Source: Neovahlkampfia damariscottae (Eukaryota; Heterolobosea; Selenaionea; Neovahlkampfiida; Neovahlkampfiidae). From it: DNA of 64,000 nucleotides. The first letter of the stretch is position 1; every line of letters starts with the position of its first letter. The notes beneath the pieces were generated by a model. The model searched no databases. It was not told the DNA's origin and saw nothing but the letters and a program-made list of their open reading frames with translations. The stretch is taken from the NCBI GenBank assembly GCA_016618085.1, contig JABLTG010000006.1:204078-268077 (forward strand), given 5' to 3'. This document shows positions 55,746-64,000 of this stretch, one piece after another. The translations under genes were made by a program, and so were the position numbers.

Positions 55746-56927
55746 TTATTCAACTAAATCATTATTTCCAAAACTTCTTGTTTTCACAGGATCATCCCAT
55801 GGACATTGAATTTGTAATTCATCAGGTTGATCATAATCTTTATCAGGAACATATTTTGCATTATTTTTATCTCTAAAATATCTTAACCAAAATGCACGAT
55901 CAAAACTTTTTAAAAGTGCAGCATCACTTTTTCTTGAAACAAAAAAATCAGGAAAGTCCTCAAGAATCTCATTGACAAATTGATCAAGTTCTCTATGTGA
56001 ACTAAATGTTTTTTTTTTCTCTTTAAAACTACATTTTTCTCTAATATCATCTGGGATGTCATATTCAATATTACATTCTCCTTTTGTTCTTAATTTCTTA
56101 ACAAATTCACCAAGTTGACCTTTAAATTTTATATGTGGATCAATATCAAGTGCAAGTAATAAATCATCAACAAATACTTGACAATTATTTTTACTTTTAT
56201 CATATGAATGATTGACATTCCACCTTGCAACAACTTCTGATAATTTCTCAATTACTTTATCAGAATCTACAATTTCTAAATGTGAATCAATATCAAGAGC
56301 TACAATTGCAGCTTGAGAAAAACATTTCTTTGGAATACATAATTCTCGATTTGTCCATTCTAAATACCATGGACCAATTGAAAGTGCTGAATGGAACATT
56401 CCACACTTTGGTCCAATATTTAATGTACTCGCAACAGGTGATAATAATTTTCTTATTGTCCTTTCTTTTTCATTTTTTGCAATTTCTGTAATGACCAATT
56501 TAATTTTTAATTTTTCATTGGTTTTCATTAAAATTTCTTCATCTTCTTTTGAATAGATTTCATCTTCTTCTATCTGTTGACCTTCTGAAATTGAGTTCAA
56601 AACTTCACTTTCAACACCTGAAACTAAATAATTTTGTTTTTCTTTTTGTTTTGGAATAGTTTGAAAATATTCAAGCGCATTTTTGAAATTTTTGTTCAAA
56701 TAAGCTTCTTGTATTCCTTCAGGTGTAGATAAATTTTTTGAAAAATCAACCAAAGTTTTTTCAGGAACTTCACTGCCTGTAGCATTTTGTATTTTTTTTT
56801 GAACCAAATTCATTTTTTCAGAGATGTCCAATTCTGACAGACGTTTCTTGTCTTCCATTATTTTTTTCTTTTCATTTTTTGAAGGATCTGATAATTCAGT
56901 TTTTGATTTTTTTTTTCCTAAAACCAT
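55746..56927 (-). CDS. Permuted NlpC/P60 (LRAT/PPPDE-like) family protein, copy C
   Basis: An intronless 393-residue member, starting 'MVLGKKKSKTELSD'. It has the N-terminal helical module ('AYLNKNFKNALEYFQTIPKQ'), a conserved beta block 'KLKIKLVITEIAKNEKERT', the His motif 'GMFHSALSIGPWYLEW', the Cys motif 'KNNCQVFVDDLLLALDIDPH', and the end motif 'ALLKSFDRAFWLRYFRD'. It is the best template for the family here. It lies tail-to-tail with the SDR gene, with stops 7 bp apart. It is most similar to the neighbouring truncated copy D, showing a local duplication. Confidence 0.72.
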   Translation of the reverse strand: MVLGKKKSKTELSDPSKNEKKKIMEDKKRLSELDISEKMNLVQKKIQNATGSEVPEKTLVDFSKNLSTPEGIQEAYLNKNFKNALEYFQTIPKQKEKQNYLVSGVESEVLNSISEGQQIEEDEIYSKEDEEILMKTNEKLKIKLVITEIAKNEKERTIRKLLSPVASTLNIGPKCGMFHSALSIGPWYLEWTNRELCIPKKCFSQAAIVALDIDSHLEIVDSDKVIEKLSEVVARWNVNHSYDKSKNNCQVFVDDLLLALDIDPHIKFKGQLGEFVKKLRTKGECNIEYDIPDDIREKCSFKEKKKTFSSHRELDQFVNEILEDFPDFFVSRKSDAALLKSFDRAFWLRYFRDKNNAKYVPDKDYDQPDELQIQCPWDDPVKTRSFGNNDLVE

Positions 56928-56987
56928 TCAAAAATGAGGTGAATCCAACTTGAGGAAAAATGTGCAATTTTATTGGATGATAAATAT

Positions 56988-58018
56988 TTAAATTAATTTG
57001 TTGTTTCCAAAACTCTTTGTTGTAACAAGGTCATCCCATGGACACCCTAATATCATCAATTCACTTTTCTTTTCATCTTGTATTTTAAAAGCACTGAAAT
57101 CTTCATTATTCTTGTCTCTGTAACGTCTCAACCAAAAAGCACGATCAAAAGATTTCAAAAGTGAAGCATCTCCTTTTTTTGACACAAAAAAATCAGGTAC
57201 TCTTTCTAAAATTGTTAACACAAAATTATCCAATTGTTTATGAGTTGTAAATTGAATTTTCTCTTCTTTAAAGCCACATAATTCTCTAATATCAGTTGGT
57301 ATCTTATATTCCATTTCACCTTCACCTTTTGTTCTGAGATTTTCTACATATTGACCTAATTGTCCTTTATATTTCAAATGAGGGTCGATATCAAGTGCAA
57401 GTAATAAATCATCAACAAATACTTGACAATTATTTTTACTTTTGTCATATGAATGCATTACATTCCATCTTGCAATAACTTCAGATATTTTATTAATAAT
57501 GGTGTCAGTATCAAATAATTCCAAATTACTTTCCAAATCAAGAGCTACAATCGCAGCATGTGAATAACATTTCTTTGGAATACATAATTCTCGATTTGTC
57601 CATTCTAAATACCATGGACCAATTGAAAGTGCTGAATGAAACATTCCTGAAATTGTTAAACATTGATAATTTTACCACATTTTGGGCCAACATTAAATGT
57701 ACTCATAACAGGTGATACTAGCTTTCTTAATGTCTTTTCCTTATTATTTTTCGCTATTTCTGTAATGACTAACTTAATTTTTAATTTTTCGTTTGTTTTC
57801 ATCAAAAATTCTTCATCTTCTTTATCATATTTGAAATCTTCATCTTCTTCAACTTCTTGTGAATTCACTATTGATCCTCCAACTGTTGACATCATTCTTT
57901 TAATATTTTGTTTTGGTATTTGTTGGAAGTACTCCAAAGCGTTTTTGAAGTTTTTGTTTAAATAAGCATTTTTAACTCCTTCAGGAGTAGCTAATCTTTT
58001 ACTAAAATCCTTTAACGA
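56988..58018 (-). pseudogene. Permuted NlpC/P60 family, copy D, 5'-truncated
   Basis: Clearly a duplicate of copy C: it keeps the region from 'KDFSKRLATPEGVKNAYLNK' on, the His motif 'GMFHSALSIGPWYLEW' (rebuilt across a 30-nt intron near 57645-57674), the Cys motif 'KNNCQVFVDDLL' and the end motif 'LLKSFDRAFWLRRYRD'. The first roughly 55 residues of the family are missing. Upstream at 58019 the sequence switches to an AT-only repeat (58021-58070) in which the frame has no ATG before a stop. I therefore call it 5'-truncated. The body is still open, so it may be young or have a new start not visible here. Confidence 0.65.
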
Positions 58019-58020
58019 TT

Positions 58021-58070
58021 TTTTTTTATATTTTATATTTTTTATTTTATTTATTTTATTTATTTTTTTT
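58021..58070. repeat. AT-only low-complexity tract at truncation point
   Basis: About 50 bases made only of A and T, with TTTATTTTA-type units, replacing the expected 5' end of copy D. It marks a breakpoint. Confidence 0.7.
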
Positions 58071-58080
58071 TATGGACTAG

Positions 58081-58465
58081 GTACTCATGATCACCAGAGG
58101 TTTTTGTTCCACTGCGGGAAGAATATGATACAAAGTATCAAGTCCAGGAATAGAGAAATTGCTAAAGACCATTTCAAAATCAAAAAACATTGCTAATCAT
58201 TCAAGTTAAAGTTTAGAAATTATGCAAGGGTTAGATTTCGAAAGGGGGAATGTATTCATACCATATTTTGAAATGACCAATCATTTGGCTATATTTAATA
58301 ATGCCATTATTTTGTAACGGTTTTTGTCTAAATAAACAGTTCAGGTACAACATACCAGGACTAACTTTATCACTCAAACTTACTTTTAACTTAAGCAAAC
58401 CTTTTATTCCAAACACGCCTAAGTTTGGCAAAAGAAGCTTCTCCAGCATTCTCAACCAATCAAAA
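58081..58465. other. Gene-free stretch with a short minus-strand coding-like scrap
   Basis: 385 bp. A minus-strand frame starting at an ATG near 58190 reads 'MFFDFEMVFSNFSIPGLD' and ends in TAG near 58077-58079 after some 38 residues. No family is recognised. AACGGTTTTT occurs at 58317-58326. Otherwise nothing is clear. Confidence 0.3.
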
Positions 58466-58936
58466 TGCTTTCAATACTTTACTTCTGTGTTGTTTGTATT
58501 GGTTTTTCATCACAATTCAATCAAACTTTGATCACAAAAATTTCAGGCGATAATAATATTACAAGCTTTTGGTGATGCACTTGGAGCTCCAAACGAAATT
58601 TACAATTTCAAAAATTATTCTTCACCTAAAAATCAGAAGTGTACTTTGAGAAATGTCTCCAATTTTTATAACAATACAATGTATCCAAACACATGGTTCA
58701 TATGGCCACCACCTTCAAAAATTAAAAATTACTTTGGAGTGTTCACTGATGACACTTCTCAAAGACTTGCAAATTTTTATTTATTTTTATCAAGCTATAA
58801 TAATAGCGCTTTAAATTTTGATGAATATGATTACATAATTTGGAAGAAAAAAATTGCAAATGATTTATTAGTAGTAGAGGCGAAAGGTCCAACTGGGAAT
58901 TTAACTTTTTTTAATTTTCACCCCCCAAGGAAGTAA
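58466..58936 (+). pseudogene. ADP-ribosylglycohydrolase-like fragment
   Basis: A plus-strand piece that begins with a possible short first exon (ATG 58466) and continues after an acceptor near 58545. It shows the two N-terminal hallmarks of the ADP-ribosylglycohydrolase family: 'FGDALGAPNE' (G-D-x-x-G-x-P-x-E) and 'FGVFTDDTSQRLA' (T-D-D-T, the first metal-binding site). The frame ends at 58934-58936 after some 130 residues, whereas the family needs about 300 with a second metal motif. What follows (C6 and C7 runs) is unlike coding sequence. I judge it 3'-truncated by a rearrangement. It removes ADP-ribose in intact relatives. Confidence 0.55.
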
Positions 58937-59636
58937 AAAAAGACCATTTTCGCGGATTTTTTATTTTTTTCGACCAAATCCCCCCCAACACCCAGAGCCA
59001 TTTTCTTGCCAGCTCACGCCTCAACTCGGCATTTTTTTGTCATTTGAAAATTTTAGTTACCTTCTTACTTTTTGTTAGCCATAATTTATTTCTTGGTTGC
59101 CCTCTTTTATTGGTTTATGATATTTGGCGTTTGGTTGATTCAATTTTATGATGATGATATTTTGGAACTTTAGATCAATAATTTCAAGATTTTGGCAGAT
59201 GGATTGAAGAAAAGAAAATTCTTTTAACAAAAAAAGAAACATTGAAACAATCCTGTGAAAAGAAAATCATTTATTATTTAAGTGGATGATATCTTTATGG
59301 ATTTTACAAGTTTCATTGATGCTAATCATTGAGTCACCATACAAAGCACGAATTCGACGCATTTCTCTTCAATAACCTACAAACAAGTTTTTTATATGAT
59401 TTTTGAAAATATGGAATATAATTTAACATATTCAGGTTGTCCGATGGTTTCATTTAGAGATGATTATTTAAACATAACAGGAGTATTTAAATATCATACA
59501 ATACCGATTGATAAAATGGTGGAAATTTGTAAATTTGAAAGTCCATTAGAAAATTATGAAAAAACATTAATTTTAATTATATAGATTTATAAATTGGGTT
59601 TAAGGAATAAATTATATTATAGTATTATATAATATA
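58937..59636. other. Rearranged stretch with exon-like scraps left of the element
   Basis: 700 bp. It opens with unusual C-runs and a G/C-richer patch (58920-59035). Plus-strand frames at about 59090-59172 (hydrophobic, 'WFMIFGVWLIQFYDDD'), about 59190-59290 ('DFGRWIEEKKILL') and 59396-59584 ('SGCPMVSFRDDYLNITGVF') look like exons of an unidentified host gene, but I cannot join them. The last 30 bases before 59637 are almost only A and T and may be the promoter of the next ORF. Confidence 0.4.
59607..59636 (+). promoter_or_regulatory. AT-only putative promoter of the polymerase ORF
   Basis: The bases directly before ATG 59637 include ATTATATAATATAAT. The minus-strand ORF at the window's right end also has ATAATATAAT just before its ATG. 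The shared decamer suggests a common element-specific promoter, unlike the ATTGGTC of host genes. Confidence 0.4.
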
Positions 59637-62600
59637 ATGGAAACTCAAAAATTAAACAAAAGAAAAATTAAAGATTTAGCAAATGAATCATTAAACAACA
59701 TTATTCACTTCAAAAAGAAGAAGGATGGACAACGTTATTATTATTACAATGATAATAAAGAACAAAAAATATTTATCACAAAAGAAGACAGAAAAAGAAT
59801 TTCACAAGAAAAGAAAAAAATTAGATCTGAAAATTTAACAAAAAGAGAAAAAAAATTGCCAGAAGATTATTTAAACAAGAAGGTAATTATTGCAAGACAA
59901 GGAAATGAATATTTTTATTGGTATCCTAGTCCAGTATTTAACAGAACAAATATCACCAAAGAAAAAGTTGATGAAATTAAAAAAAAAGCAAAAGAATTGA
60001 AACAAGAAAATAAAGAACAATCAGAACAAAAATATACAATTCATTACACTATTTGGAAGGAAAAAATTATAAAGAATGAGGAAGGTGAAAAAATAAAAAG
60101 TGAATTTACAAATAAAGATAACCCACCTAAAATTTACCCATCTAGAAGTGGGACAGTAGTTGTTCAAACAAATGCTGATTTCATTAAATTTTTAGAAAAT
60201 TACCCAAATTATTATGAACATGATTACAAGCATAAAAATAATAAACTCATACAATATGATGAATTATTTAATGACCATTTATATATTCCTATTATTGCAG
60301 ATGAACAAGACCGTGACCAAATAGACAAAAATAAAGGAGATGTTATTGTTTCACTTGAAAAATTAATTGACCCTTTTGCTACTGATGATAATGGTAATGG
60401 TGAACTTACAGCTTTTAAAATGAATCTTTATTATGGTAATTTCATTACATTTGATGATATCAGAAGAGGAACACATAAGAAAATGAATATTATGAAGACT
60501 AAATTACATGCTGAAACTTGTAACACAATCAATAATAAAGCAATTAATTACAAAGGGAAAACATTAAAGAAAATTATTGATACAAATCAATTGAATGATG
60601 AACACAAACAAAACGCGTGTGTCTATACTGCTTTAATCAAAATGTATCATAATACCATAAAAATAAATCAAAAAAGAATGTCTTACAATAATTTATATCA
60701 ATTCTTTCACGATAAGAAGTATATTGAAAACGCAGATTTAGGTTTATCAATTGAACAATTAAAAAGGTTCTTTGAAACATTTAATTTACATTGCACATTA
60801 TTAGATGGACAAAATAAAATATTTTACAAATATGTTGCTAAAAATGTTAAACACATTGAAAATAAGCATTTTAAAGCAATTATTACAAATAATCACATTT
60901 ATCCATTTACAAATAGATTAAATGCATTTAATTCAAAGGAGGAAGAAGAAATTAAAACTTGTGAATATTATAATGTAAAACCAAAGAAAGATAAAAATGA
61001 ATTGTTCATTTATGATAAAGAAGAGTTATTGAATTTAGAATTTATTGATGATAGAATCACAATTTATTATGGTGGAAATTTAACTGAAGTATTAATTTGG
61101 TTGAAATATACTTTAAAATATCACCCACAAATTAGATATTCCAAATCATTAACTAATATTTTATTGAAAATAAATAATACCATTGTCAATTTAACAAATC
61201 ACGATATTACATTTAATGAAGATGAAACAGAAATTAGATGTAAAGATGAAAAAGTAAAAACCGATTATATGAAATTGTATAAAAAATATGATAATGAATT
61301 TATGAATGGATTATTACGTAAAGACTATTTATCAACTTATTCTGATTCATTACAACATAATTTATTTAATTTTCCAATTTCTTGTGCTGTTGGTAATTTA
61401 AAATGTAATATTCCAAAAGAACAGTTCGCAATTGATTTTACAAAAGCTTATTCTTCAATCTTATATGAAAGTAAATTTATCCCAGTTGCTACATCTTTTA
61501 ATGAATTTGAAAAATATAATGGAGAAGCTATTTTACCATCAAATTTATATATGATTAAATTAGAATCTTCACCAGAAAATAAATTATTATCTGATACAAC
61601 AAGATTAATTTATGGTGTTAATTTATTATTGATTAAAAAATATCAAAAAGTTAAAATTATGACCGTTTGTAAGTTAAATAAAGTTCAAAATAATGATATT
61701 TTACCTTCAATTATGGATAAAATAAAAGATAGTGGTTTAAAAGTTGATGATTGGAAATTCATTTTAAATAAAGGTATTGGATTAACTGGAAAAAGATATT
61801 CACAAGGAAGTCAAAGCGGATTATATGATACAGAAAAAGAAGCAAATATGTATTTGAAACGTAATAATCCACATTTTCCAAAACACGTAAGAGATACAGA
61901 ATTATGGTATATTGAACATAAAGGAGAAAGGAAACAATTAAAAAATGGTCTTTATTTAATTCAAGCATTAATTTATGATACAATGAGAACAAAATTATTT
62001 TTAATGTATAAAGAATTAAGAGAACAAAGTATTGATGTTGTATCAGTAAAAACTGATTGTATTTATACAGATAAAAAACCGGACACTTTAAGATTATCAT
62101 TTAGAACTGGCAATAAATGGGGGGAAATAAAACCAGTTCAACAAGAATATTTTAAAGGTTCAACTTTTTTAACAATGTATAAATACACTAAAGATTGCTG
62201 TGATACTTGTTTAAGAAAATGTGAAAATTTTAATGTTGAAAAAATTAAATCAAAAATCTTCAGACCACCAACAATAAACAAAATTGAATTAAAAAATGAA
62301 TTTGATAATACAGAATTTAGTAAAGCAATTGATAGAACCATTGTAAGAGCTGACCTTCCAGGTGCTGGTAAAACGACCAATATTATTAAATATTATCAAT
62401 CCATAAACAAAAGAATTTTAGTTGCTTGTCTAACAAATGTTTTAGCATTAGATATTAAAAATAAATTCAAAAAAGTTGAAGCGATTACATTTTGTAAATT
62501 AGCCGGTATTATTGTAGGAGATGATAAAAAAGTGAGGTCATTTGATTTAACAGATTTTGATGTCATTCTGATTGATGAAATTTATAATTTGACAACAAGT

Positions 62601-63644
62601 GATTTATGGGATTTGAAAAATATTATGGAATCAAATGAAGATAAAATATTTATTGCAACTGGGGATAATTTACAAAATAGTCCGATTGAGAATTTCATTA
62701 ATGATGAAACTATTTACAACAAAATTATTGAGAATATGTTTTATAATCATTTACAATTACATAGAAGTAGAAGAATTAAAGATGAGAAACAAGAAGAAAC
62801 ATTAAAAAAATTAAAGAAATACATTTTTGATAATTTCAATAATGTTTCACGTCAAGAACTCATTAATACACTTCATACACAATTTGGAATTAAAATAAAT
62901 GGAGAAAAAAATAACAGAACAGATATGAATATTACTTATTTTAATTCAACAGCGATAAAAATATGTCAAGGAGTATTAAATAAATTAAAATATAAAAAGG
63001 TTCAATGTAAAATTTTTAACTGGTGCAAAGATATCAAATGTTTCGTAAAACAAAGATTTAGAACTAAAGATAATTTATTTCACAACAATTATGTTTATAA
63101 TATTGTGGAATTAAATAAAGAAACTGCAACATTACAAGATATTTTAACCAAAGAAAAATATATTATTTCAATTCAACGTTTAGATAGTTGTTTTCGTCCT
63201 TATTTTGCTCATACAAGTCATTCAGTGCAGGGAGTCACCACTGATAAAAAGATTAATATTTTTGATATTGAAAGTGATTTTGTTGATGATAGGTGGGCTT
63301 GGACCGCTCTCACAAGATGCACCAACTTAAATAATTTAAATTTAGTTGTTTCAAATACGAGTGTAAAATTGGATTATGATTTTGAAAGAATGATAAGTAA
63401 TTACAAATCTCAAGACATGAAAGCGAAAAGAAATATTACAAATAAATTTATTACAAAAAACGATATTATGGAAATGCACAAAAAACAAAAGGGTAAATGT
63501 ATTATTTGTAAAGAACAATTAAATTTATCACCAATTGAAGGAGACGGAAAAAATATTTCAGTAGATAGATTAGAGAACTCTTTAAGTCATTTAAAATCAA
63601 ATTGTCAATTAACATGTATTCATTGTAATGTAAGCAAAAAATAA
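59637..63644 (+). CDS. Family B DNA polymerase - SF1 helicase - HNH nuclease fusion
   Basis: An intronless 1335-residue ORF. N-terminus (1-300) is Lys/Tyr-rich, with two related units ('RYYYYNDNKEQKIFITKEDR', 'EYFYWYPSPVFNRTNITKEK'). At about 320-430 a block with 'NACVYTALIKMY' and 'NNHIYPFT' is like that before PolB cores of Polinton-like and plasmid polymerases. Polymerase motifs: A 'FAIDFTKAYSSILY' (Asp near 600), B-like 'LNKGIGLTGKRY', C 'VSVKTDCIYTD' (near 807). Helicase: Walker A 'LPGAGKTTN' (near 910), Walker B 'VILIDEIYNL', 'FIATGDNLQNSP', 'HTSHSVQGVT', 'WAWTALTRC'. HNH end: 'CIICKEQ', 'ISVDRLENSLSH', 'CIHCNVSKK'. It should copy its own DNA. No proofreading exonuclease motif is evident. 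It lacks introns, unlike many host genes here. Confidence 0.87.
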   Translation: METQKLNKRKIKDLANESLNNIIHFKKKKDGQRYYYYNDNKEQKIFITKEDRKRISQEKKKIRSENLTKREKKLPEDYLNKKVIIARQGNEYFYWYPSPVFNRTNITKEKVDEIKKKAKELKQENKEQSEQKYTIHYTIWKEKIIKNEEGEKIKSEFTNKDNPPKIYPSRSGTVVVQTNADFIKFLENYPNYYEHDYKHKNNKLIQYDELFNDHLYIPIIADEQDRDQIDKNKGDVIVSLEKLIDPFATDDNGNGELTAFKMNLYYGNFITFDDIRRGTHKKMNIMKTKLHAETCNTINNKAINYKGKTLKKIIDTNQLNDEHKQNACVYTALIKMYHNTIKINQKRMSYNNLYQFFHDKKYIENADLGLSIEQLKRFFETFNLHCTLLDGQNKIFYKYVAKNVKHIENKHFKAIITNNHIYPFTNRLNAFNSKEEEEIKTCEYYNVKPKKDKNELFIYDKEELLNLEFIDDRITIYYGGNLTEVLIWLKYTLKYHPQIRYSKSLTNILLKINNTIVNLTNHDITFNEDETEIRCKDEKVKTDYMKLYKKYDNEFMNGLLRKDYLSTYSDSLQHNLFNFPISCAVGNLKCNIPKEQFAIDFTKAYSSILYESKFIPVATSFNEFEKYNGEAILPSNLYMIKLESSPENKLLSDTTRLIYGVNLLLIKKYQKVKIMTVCKLNKVQNNDILPSIMDKIKDSGLKVDDWKFILNKGIGLTGKRYSQGSQSGLYDTEKEANMYLKRNNPHFPKHVRDTELWYIEHKGERKQLKNGLYLIQALIYDTMRTKLFLMYKELREQSIDVVSVKTDCIYTDKKPDTLRLSFRTGNKWGEIKPVQQEYFKGSTFLTMYKYTKDCCDTCLRKCENFNVEKIKSKIFRPPTINKIELKNEFDNTEFSKAIDRTIVRADLPGAGKTTNIIKYYQSINKRILVACLTNVLALDIKNKFKKVEAITFCKLAGIIVGDDKKVRSFDLTDFDVILIDEIYNLTTSDLWDLKNIMESNEDKIFIATGDNLQNSPIENFINDETIYNKIIENMFYNHLQLHRSRRIKDEKQEETLKKLKKYIFDNFNNVSRQELINTLHTQFGIKINGEKNNRTDMNITYFNSTAIKICQGVLNKLKYKKVQCKIFNWCKDIKCFVKQRFRTKDNLFHNNYVYNIVELNKETATLQDILTKEKYIISIQRLDSCFRPYFAHTSHSVQGVTTDKKINIFDIESDFVDDRWAWTALTRCTNLNNLNLVVSNTSVKLDYDFERMISNYKSQDMKAKRNITNKFITKNDIMEMHKKQKGKCIICKEQLNLSPIEGDGKNISVDRLENSLSHLKSNCQLTCIHCNVSKK

Positions 63645-63646
63645 AT

Positions 63647-63751
63647 TCGTAGTTTTTGTTATCCATAAAAATTGGTTGATAGATTCTATATAAACAAATC
63701 AGATTATGTAGAAACAAATGACCATAAATTTATGAATAACAAAAACTACGA
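63647..63751. terminator. Inverted repeat (23-bp arms) between convergent ORFs
   Basis: Arm 63647-63669 pairs with 63729-63751 at 22 of 23 positions; the loop is 59 bases. It starts 3 bases after the polymerase stop and ends 11 bases before the stop of the minus-strand zinc-finger ORF. The place suggests a bidirectional transcript-end signal, as known for mimivirus hairpins. Confidence 0.7.
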
Positions 63752-63761
63752 GTCAAAAATT

Positions 63762-63983
63762 TTAAATTTCACCATGAATAAGAGAATTTTTTTTATGTCT
63801 TTTTGAATTGCAGTGCCTTTGAAATTTGTATTTTCTCACATCCATATTACAAAATTCACATCTTTTTGTTTCATATAATTTTTTTTTTATTTCTTCTTTA
63901 TTTTCTTCATAATAATTCTTAAAATAATCCTTGTAATGCTGTTCTCTTTCGAATTCTGTTTTAAAATTATATTTTTTAGGCAT
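63762..63983 (-). CDS. Small C2H2 zinc-finger protein of the virus-like element
   Basis: An intronless ORF of 73 residues, starting 'MPKKYNFKTEFEREQHYK'. The first half is a Tyr/Glu/Lys-rich helix ('DYFKNYYEENKEEIKKKL'). The second half is one zinc finger, 'CEFCNMDVRKYKFQRHCNS' with a final His in 'KRH' (C-x2-C-x11-H-x5-H spacing). Short proteins with this mix of a YY-ENK-type helix and a single C2H2 finger are common in giant viruses and polinton-like viruses. It converges on the polymerase ORF. The ATG is preceded by ATAATATAAT. It may bind the element's DNA. Confidence 0.65.
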   Translation of the reverse strand: MPKKYNFKTEFEREQHYKDYFKNYYEENKEEIKKKLYETKRCEFCNMDVRKYKFQRHCNSKRHKKNSLIHGEI

Positions 63984-64000
63984 TTTTGTAATTATATTAT

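Noticed and set aside
63300-63420. 3'-5' exonuclease motif (F-D-I-E-S) in the polymerase fusion
   Set aside because: It lies in the helicase part, just before the A-L-T-R motif VI, far from the polymerase N-terminus where an exonuclease domain would be.
1-64000. Alternative genetic code (TGA or TAG as sense)
   Set aside because: Nearly all genes end in TAA and at least two end in TAG (32324, 54433). No conserved domain is interrupted by an in-frame TGA or TAG once short introns are removed.
1-64000. CRISPR array, tRNA or rRNA genes
   Set aside because: No regularly spaced repeats, and I found no sequence with a tRNA B-box plus acceptor pairing or a recognisable rRNA core. A tRNAscan/Rfam run would be decisive.

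Overview
This window looks like nuclear DNA of a small-genome, free-living, aerobic protist. It is very AT-rich. Genes are packed on both strands with intergenic gaps that are often under 100 bp. Many genes carry tiny GT-AG introns of about 25-50 bases, and almost every stop codon is TAA. The gene set includes a WAVE-complex subunit, a heterotrimeric G protein alpha subunit, Miro, mitochondrial 2-oxoglutarate dehydrogenase E1, a peroxisomal ABC transporter and ELMO and RhoGEF proteins. That set points to an aerobic amoeboid or flagellate protist. A heterolobosean or amoebozoan is my best guess, and it is only inference.

Layout. 0-5.2 kb: a WWE-Dcn1 fusion, then a large TMEM94-like P-type-ATPase-related membrane protein. 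5.2-10 kb: hormone-sensitive-lipase-like hydrolase, 6-phosphogluconolactonase, F-box/LRR protein, ELMO protein. 10-13.7 kb: two convergent cation-channel genes, one with two 6TM domains and one with one, whose stop codons lie 2 bp apart. 13.8-21.9 kb: EME1-like protein, RAMP4, ribosomal protein eL19, Miro, BRK1, G-alpha, a Rab-like GTPase and a mitochondrial carrier. 21.9-27.9 kb: a Cys-rich/VWA/RhoGEF protein and OGDH E1. 28.6-31.3 kb and 55.7-58.0 kb: four paralogues of a family with a permuted NlpC/P60 (LRAT/PPPDE-like) fold. 31.4-45 kb: acidic membrane protein, dual-specificity phosphatase, RalGAP-like protein, MFS transporter, a Kelch-F-box-Rho GTPase fusion, an unknown protein, a lipocalin and MPDU1. 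45.3-55.7 kb: Cdc20, an ABCD transporter fused in one reading frame to an acyl-CoA synthetase, MoCo sulfurase, a small charged protein, an unknown protein, and a 3-hydroxybutyrate-dehydrogenase-like SDR.

From about 58.0 kb the character changes. There are 5'- or 3'-truncated gene pieces (an LRAT-like copy and an ADP-ribosylglycohydrolase-like piece), unusual C-runs and exon-like scraps. Then comes a 1335-residue intronless ORF that joins a family B DNA polymerase, a superfamily 1 helicase and an HNH nuclease. It converges on a small C2H2 zinc-finger ORF, with a near-perfect 23-bp inverted repeat exactly between the two stop codons. This right end looks like an integrated virus-like or self-replicating element.

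The most unusual observations are: the polymerase-helicase-nuclease element and its hairpin; the ABCD-acyl-CoA-synthetase fusion, which joins import and CoA activation of fatty or aromatic acids; the Kelch-F-box-Rho protein whose Rho domain has Pro in place of the catalytic Gln; the WWE-Dcn1 fusion; and a CCAAT-type element (ATTGGTC/GACCAAT) close upstream of many start codons.
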